Positions 6,269-7,516 of a stretch of 7,516 nucleotides of DNA are shown here, one piece after another. Positions within the stretch are counted from its first letter, which is position 1; each line of letters starts with the position of its first letter. The translations under genes and the position numbers were made by a program. The DNA comes from Synergistaceae bacterium (GTDB lineage Bacteria > Synergistota > Synergistia > Synergistales > Aminobacteriaceae), in contig WRNQ01000027.1 in assembly GCA_009776565.1 (NCBI GenBank), positions 4,309 through 11,824 of the forward strand, in the 5' to 3' direction. Below the pieces are notes generated by a model. That model did no database searches, had not been told where the DNA came from, and worked only from the letters and a program-made list of their open reading frames with translations.

Positions 6269-7516
6269 ATGCGCGGGTTTATTCGCTTTTGTATAAACCG
6301 CCCTGTATTTACATGGTGCGGAGTCATATTACTTTTAGTTCTAGGCGTTTCAAGCTATTTTGAGCTTGGAGTCACTCTTTATCCGAACGTTGAAATTCCT
6401 TTTGTTGTGGTTCAGACTGTTTATGCGGGCGCCAGTCCGAATGAAATAGAGCAATTAGTCTCAAAACCAATTGAGGACGCTCTTGCAGACCTTGAAGGAC
6501 TGGACACGATAACCAGTTATTCTCAGGATGGAGTATCACTTGTTTTAGTTCAATTAACAACTGATACAGACCCCAATATTGCCCTTATCGATGTTGGCAA
6601 TAAGGTAAAAGCAAAAAGGTCGTCTCTGCCAACCGATGTGGAAGAACCAATAACGCTGAAATTTGATATAAACGCAATACCGTTTTTGATAGCCTCGTTC
6701 ACTTCGGACCTTCCTGAGAAAGAAACAAAAAAATACATAGACGACCGCATAAAACCCATAGCCTCAAGGATAAGCGGCGTAGGACAAGTTGAAATAGCTG
6801 GCGGAAAAGACAGAGAGATACATATAATATTGGACCCTGTCGCTCTTAGCGAATACAAGGTTACTTATCTTCAAATCTGCGCTGTCATAGCGGCAAATAA
6901 TCTTACAAATCCTTCAGGGTACATATCCCAGGAGAACGATCAGATATCGCTGCGCCTTGTGGGCGAGTTTAACGATGTTGAACAGTTGGAGAACATAATG
7001 ATACCAACGTCAACAGGTTCTCCTATACCTCTTTCGCTTCTTGGGCGCGTTGTTGACGGAGAGGCGGACGTGCGCTCAATCGCCCGCGCAAATAATTCCA
7101 ATGTTGTACAGTTGAGGATAAGCCCAATGCCGAACGCCGACGTGGTTAAAGCCGGAAAAGAACTCAAAGCGGAGCTTAATAGAACCGTTGCGGAATTGGA
7201 CTGGCTTGAAGTTTCTTACACCTATGACGACACAGAATACATAGAAACTTCAGTTAAAAACGTTCTGAGGGATACGGCAATAGGAATACTATTGACCGCA
7301 ATAGTGATTTTCCTGTTCCTGGGACGCCTCTCGGCCACTTTTATCGTTGCGATATCTATGCCGGTCGCCTTCATGGCAACATTTGTTCCAATGCAAATTC
7401 ATAATTTCACGCAAAACCTCATGAGCACCCTGGGACTGGCGCTTTCAATGGGAACGTTGGTCATGAACTCGATATTGATAATTCAAAACATTTACAGATA
7501 CAGGGATTTGGGATAC
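6269..7516 (+). CDS. RND efflux permease, HAE-1/AcrB-like (3' end outside window)
   Basis: The reading frame is open for 416 codons to the last base of the window, about 40% of a usual RND permease (around 1,030 residues). TM1 (about 10-31) follows the typical INRPVFTW start. The porter domain includes Y-A-G-A-S-P-N-E-I-E (52-61), V-S-K-P-I-E-D-A-L (64-72) and I-S-G-V-G-Q-V-E-I (168-176). TM2 is about 336-352 with FLFLGRLSAT, TM3 about 356-374, and TM4 about 388-408. In TM4 the AcrB motif G-x-x-V-D-D is replaced by G395-T-L-V-M399-N400, and the following Glu-Asn is Q406-N407, so the proton-relay aspartates are absent. The ATG suits the family N-terminus; its ribosome site is weak (AGGAAAGAG, 6249-6257), overlapping the adaptor stop. 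It should pump substrates from the inner membrane or periplasm with the adaptor and an unseen channel. Confidence 0.93.
   Translation, partial: MRGFIRFCINRPVFTWCGVILLLVLGVSSYFELGVTLYPNVEIPFVVVQTVYAGASPNEIEQLVSKPIEDALADLEGLDTITSYSQDGVSLVLVQLTTDTDPNIALIDVGNKVKAKRSSLPTDVEEPITLKFDINAIPFLIASFTSDLPEKETKKYIDDRIKPIASRISGVGQVEIAGGKDREIHIILDPVALSEYKVTYLQICAVIAANNLTNPSGYISQENDQISLRLVGEFNDVEQLENIMIPTSTGSPIPLSLLGRVVDGEADVRSIARANNSNVVQLRISPMPNADVVKAGKELKAELNRTVAELDWLEVSYTYDDTEYIETSVKNVLRDTAIGILLTAIVIFLFLGRLSATFIVAISMPVAFMATFVPMQIHNFTQNLMSTLGLALSMGTLVMNSILIIQNIYRYRDLGY

Noticed and set aside
6372..7167. Several leftward open frames under the efflux permease
   Set aside because: The plus-strand frame is open and matches RND permeases throughout; the leftward frames resemble no known protein and lack ribosome sites.

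Overview
The window looks like chromosomal accessory DNA from a Gram-negative (diderm) bacterium. The main reason is an HAE-1 type RND efflux permease with its periplasmic adaptor, which only makes sense with an outer membrane. Base composition is AT-leaning (about 40% GC by eye), with strong Shine-Dalgarno sites (GGAGG) and vegetative-type promoters (TTGACT/TATAAT). The ankyrin repeats with 'NPEVI' helices remind me of anaerobic lineages such as Synergistota or spirochaetes. That is memory, not proof, so the taxon stays open.

Layout. (1) 1-72 is a GC-rich, inverted-repeat-rich segment unlike the DNA beside it, followed directly by a TTGACT/TATAAT promoter. (2) 144-1403 (+) encodes a membrane-anchored protein with nine full 34-residue ankyrin repeats; its DNA shows 102-bp and 204-bp periodicity. 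(3) 1509-2429 (+) encodes a GtrB/ArnC/DPMS-like polyprenyl-phosphate glycosyltransferase. (4) 2431-4218 (-) encodes a polytopic membrane protein that converges on the glycosyltransferase with one base between the stop codons. It has an early Asp-Asp after the first membrane helix, as in GT-C enzymes, and a C-terminal Sel1-like repeat domain. (5) 4219-4513 is a divergent regulatory region with promoters on both strands and a 26-bp imperfect palindrome at the expected tetR start of transcription. (6) 4514-5137 (+), 5165-6250 (+) and 6269-7516 (+, cut by the window end) form a compact operon: TetR-family regulator, HlyD/AcrA-type adaptor, RND permease.

How the genes fit together. The last three form a standard drug- or lipid-efflux locus, probably autoregulated by the TetR protein through the palindrome; no outer-membrane channel gene is visible. 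The glycosyltransferase and the convergent membrane protein could be the cytoplasmic (polyprenyl-P-sugar making) and periplasmic (sugar transferring) halves of an envelope-glycan modification pathway; this is inference. The strongest unusual observation is in the permease. At the TM4 positions where AcrB has proton-relay Asp407-Asp408 this protein has Met399-Asn400, and the usual downstream Glu is Gln406, so the visible TM4 has no acidic residue. I found no CRISPR, tRNA, rRNA or transposase.
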